A stretch of 64,000 nucleotides of DNA, taken from Arthrobacter castelli DSM 16402 (lineage in GTDB: Bacteria > Actinomycetota > Actinomycetes > Actinomycetales > Micrococcaceae). Each line of letters begins with the position of its first letter. Positions within the stretch are counted from its first letter, which is position 1. The position numbers were made by a program, and so were the translations under genes. Shown piece after piece: positions 62,076 to 64,000 of the stretch. The stretch spans positions 62,001 to 126,000 of the forward strand of contig NZ_AUMN01000003.1 in the NCBI RefSeq assembly GCF_000430705.1. Direction: 5' to 3'. Below the pieces are notes generated by a model that saw nothing but the letters and a program-made list of their open reading frames with translations, did not search any database and had not been told where the DNA came from.

Positions 62076-62726
62076 ATGAAGGACGTACTGGACGAACTGG
62101 CCGCTGCGCGCCGGAAGATGGGCAAGGCGAGCCTGCCTGCCGGCGACGCGTACACCATGGAGCTGAGGCGTCGCTACGACGCGCACGTCAACGACGTATG
62201 GGACGCCATCACCAGCCCCGAGCGACTGAGCCGTTGGATGAAGCCGGTCACCGGCGACCTCCGCCTCGGCGGGACATTCGAGCTTGAAGGCGGCGAGCAC
62301 GGCGAGATACTCCGTTGCGAGCCACCGCGCCTGCTGCGGGTGTCCTGGATGTTCGGGCCCGGGGCAGACGAGTGGCCAGGCACGAGCGAGGTCGAGGTGC
62401 GCCTGTCTCCTGGCTCGGCCGGGGACACCGAGTTCGAGCTCGTCCACGCCGCGGCCGTCGGAGAGCCCATGTTTCCCACCTACGGCCCCGGTGCCGGCGG
62501 CGTTGGCTGGGACCTGCACCTTCTCACCCTCGCCAAGTTCCTGGGCGACGGCGAGGTTCTCGACCACGAGGAGTTCCGGGCATCGCCCGCCGGACACGAG
62601 TTCAGTCGGCGCAGCGCCGCCGCCTGGGGCGAGGCCCACCTGGCCGGCGGCGGCGAACCGGACCACGTCGCGGCCGCGATTGAGGCCACTACCGCGTTCT
62701 ACCTGCCCACCGGGGACGCGCGATGA
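62076..62726 (+). CDS. SRPBCC (AHSA1-like) protein
   Basis: A 216-residue START/Bet v 1-fold protein: MELRRRYDAHVNDVWDAITS, PERLSRWMKPVTGDLRLGGT, FELEGGEHGEILRCEPPRLL, and a C-terminal helix after TYGPGAGGVGWDLHL. AAAGGAG precedes the ATG, one base after the ArsR stop. These proteins bind hydrophobic ligands; the pairing with ArsR regulators is common, the function unclear. Confidence 0.9.
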   Translation: MKDVLDELAAARRKMGKASLPAGDAYTMELRRRYDAHVNDVWDAITSPERLSRWMKPVTGDLRLGGTFELEGGEHGEILRCEPPRLLRVSWMFGPGADEWPGTSEVEVRLSPGSAGDTEFELVHAAAVGEPMFPTYGPGAGGVGWDLHLLTLAKFLGDGEVLDHEEFRASPAGHEFSRRSAAAWGEAHLAGGGEPDHVAAAIEATTAFYLPTGDAR

Positions 62727-63214
62727 AGTACACCACCTCGATCGAGATCGCGCTGCCTCGCGACGAGGTGCTCCAGCTGATCGCCGACCCCTCGCTGATG
62801 CCGAAGTGGCTGCGGGGCCTAGTGCTGCACGAGCCGGTGAACGGGGCACACGGCCAGGTCGGCACCACCTCGCGCGTCGTGTTTCAGATGGGCAAGCAGC
62901 GGATGGAGGCCACCGAGACCATCACGCGCCTGGAGCCCGCGGACCTGCACGGAGTACACAGCTCGGTCGTCGTGCACTACGAACGCGAGATTGCCGCCGA
63001 GAGCATGTGGCAGGCCCAGCGCGACCGGCTAATCGAAGCCGGTCCGGACACTACGTTGTGGGAGAGCGAGAGCGAGTTTCGGTTCGACGGGTTGCTGATG
63101 CGGCTGGTGGGGCTTCTGATGCCCGGCTCCTTCCGCAAGCAGTCGCGACAGCAGATGCAGGACTTTAAGGCGTTCGCCGAGCACGGCACGGACGTCCGTC
63201 AAGAGGCGAACTGA
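62723..63214 (+). CDS. SRPBCC-fold protein (second copy)
   Basis: A 163-residue SRPBCC-superfamily protein of the cyclase/polyketide-cyclase-like type: MKYTTSIEIALPRDEVLQLI, MPKWLRGLVLHEPVNG, FRFDGLLMRLVGLLMPGSFR, and a final helix RQQMQDFKAFAEHGTD. It overlaps the previous gene by four bases (ATGA). It is only distantly similar to that neighbour, so this is not a recent tandem duplicate. Confidence 0.85.
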   Translation: MKYTTSIEIALPRDEVLQLIADPSLMPKWLRGLVLHEPVNGAHGQVGTTSRVVFQMGKQRMEATETITRLEPADLHGVHSSVVVHYEREIAAESMWQAQRDRLIEAGPDTTLWESESEFRFDGLLMRLVGLLMPGSFRKQSRQQMQDFKAFAEHGTDVRQEAN

Positions 63215-63560
63215 CGGCATCAAGGCTGACGTTGTTCGGGCGGCCCTAACGTCAAGCTTCCGCGAGCTGCAGGCCGAGCAACGGCTTCCCTGACATGGGA
63301 TCGAGGCAGGTGGTTGGCTGAGCAACCGGAGCTCACCATCGAGCTGAATCTGCCAGTCTACTTCTGCGACGTACCTCACGGCCCGCAGAGGGATCCTCAA
63401 GTGACACACGTTGCCAGCTGGAAGTAGGTATGGCAGTGGGAGTGATGCCGAGGCTATTTGCACTTCCCAGGGAGACGGCGCCCGGGCGAATAATTATGCA
63501 TTCGATGGATCCGCGAAATAGGGAAGTCCGTCGACGATCTGGCGGATAAATATCACCGGC
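63215..63560. other. 346-base intergenic region
   Basis: Between convergent SRPBCC and acyl-CoA dehydrogenase genes. It holds a weak inverted repeat, TGACGTT (63227-63233) and AACGTCA (63248-63254), that could end the SRPBCC transcript. I see no gene or other feature. Confidence 0.4.
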
Positions 63561-64000
63561 TTACCGGAAGGCGGGGGTGCCGGTGATGTGGTTGCCCAGG
63601 ATCAGGGTGTGCACCTCGTCGGTGCCTTCGTAGGTGCGTACGCTCTCCAGGTTGTTGGCGTGGCGCAGCGGCGGATAATCCAGGGTGACCCCGTTGCCGC
63701 CGAGCATGGCGCGGGCTTCGCGGCAGATCCCGATGGCTTCGCGGCAGTTGTTCAGCTTGCCGACGGAAATCTGGTGGGGCTGCAGCTGCCCGGCGTCCTT
63801 GAGCCGGCCGAGCTGCACTGCCAGCAGCGACCCCTTGTTGATCTCCAGGGCCATGTTCACCAGCTTTTCCTGGGTCAGCTGGTATCCGGACAGCGGCTTG
63901 TCGAACTGCAACCGTTGCCTGGAGTAGTCGAGCGCGCTCAGGTAGCTGTCCCGTGCGGCACCCATGGCACCCCAGATGATTCCGTACCGGGCCTCGTTCA
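63561..64000 (-). CDS. Acyl-CoA dehydrogenase (glutaryl-CoA-dehydrogenase-like), 3' part
   Basis: The visible C-terminal part, about 145 residues, continues beyond the window edge: EARYGIIWGAMGAARDSYLS, LDYSRQRLQFDKPLSGYQLT, then REARAMLGGNGVTLDYPPLR and SVRTYEGTDEVHTLILGNHI, with the catalytic Glu in YEGTDEVH. GIIWGAMGAA and the YEGTDEVHTLILG end fit glutaryl-CoA dehydrogenase, which converts glutaryl-CoA to crotonyl-CoA. The N-terminal domain is not available. Confidence 0.9.
   Translation of the reverse strand, partial: NEARYGIIWGAMGAARDSYLSALDYSRQRLQFDKPLSGYQLTQEKLVNMALEINKGSLLAVQLGRLKDAGQLQPHQISVGKLNNCREAIGICREARAMLGGNGVTLDYPPLRHANNLESVRTYEGTDEVHTLILGNHITGTPAFR

Noticed and set aside
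63227-63254. Inverted repeat TGACGTT/AACGTCA as a terminator
   Set aside because: Only seven base pairs and no T-run; mentioned within the intergenic entry but not called.
1-64000. tRNA/rRNA genes, CRISPR arrays, riboswitches and a replication origin
   Set aside because: I saw no direct-repeat/spacer pattern, no rRNA or tRNA sequence, no DnaA-box cluster and no recognisable aptamer; a covariance-model scan would be needed to exclude small RNAs.

Overview
The window is high-GC DNA with frequent GTG starts, ATGA/GTGA stop-start overlaps and dense runs of LacI/GntR regulators, ABC sugar importers and MFS permeases. This suits a free-living or plant-associated actinomycete of the Arthrobacter/Micrococcaceae type. 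That placement is an inference from gene style: there is no rRNA or other marker gene here. Nearly all of the window is accessory carbohydrate catabolism.

Layout. (1) 1-9740, plus strand: one gapless operon with a CUT1 sugar importer (binding protein cut by the window edge, two permeases), an FGGY sugar kinase, an L-fucose-isomerase-like protein and a complete CUT2 (Rbs-type) importer. (2) 9758-15232, minus: acyl-CoA synthetase, large acyl-CoA dehydrogenase and an ABC-2 exporter. (3) 15328-19872: small membrane protein, broken FGE-sulfatase-domain gene, GyrI-like protein, FMN-dependent 2-hydroxy-acid dehydrogenase divergent from a FadR-type GntR regulator with a clear operator array, and a FitAB/VapBC toxin-antitoxin pair. 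(4) 19881-26050: complete L-rhamnose catabolism (rhaB, rhaEW fusion, rhaI, LacI regulator, rhaM). (5) 26047-36284: pectin/rhamnogalacturonan-I attack, with a LacI regulator, secreted PL11 lyase, MFS symporter, CE7-type acetyl esterase, GH42 galactosidase and GPH symporter. (6) 36379-43649: aldarate (oxidised uronic acid) degradation, with ketoglutarate-semialdehyde dehydrogenase, LacI regulator, Gfo/Idh oxidoreductase, SDR, 5-dehydro-4-deoxyglucarate dehydratase and an enolase-superfamily dehydratase. (7) 43633-56702: two Gfo/Idh + DUF6807 modules. One is a fused gene broken by a frameshift. The other is an intact operon behind a visibly AT-richer CUT1 importer, followed by a cupin, a second Gfo/Idh enzyme, a DUF993 aldolase-like protein and a TIM-barrel isomerase. 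(8) 56718-64000: M20 deacylase, deleted RraA gene, MDR reductase, thioesterase, PAP2 phosphatase, an ArsR/SRPBCC operon and the 3' end of a second acyl-CoA dehydrogenase.

How the genes fit together. Regions 4-6 read as one plant cell-wall programme. PL11 lyase, acetyl esterase and galactosidase break up rhamnogalacturonan I and its galactan side chains. Symporters import the products. Rhamnose goes to dihydroxyacetone phosphate and lactate. Uronic acids, once oxidised, go through 5-dehydro-4-deoxyglucarate to 2-oxoglutarate. Two LacI-type operator families tie the modules together: a GGAAAGCGCTTTCC-like site at six loci and a TGAATCGATTCA-like site at three.

The best candidate for an undescribed system is region 7: a putative oxidoreductase/DUF6807 sugar-processing pathway with two paralogous modules and its own importer. 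DUF6807 has no established biochemical role that I know of. Its two copies here share striking His-rich motifs.
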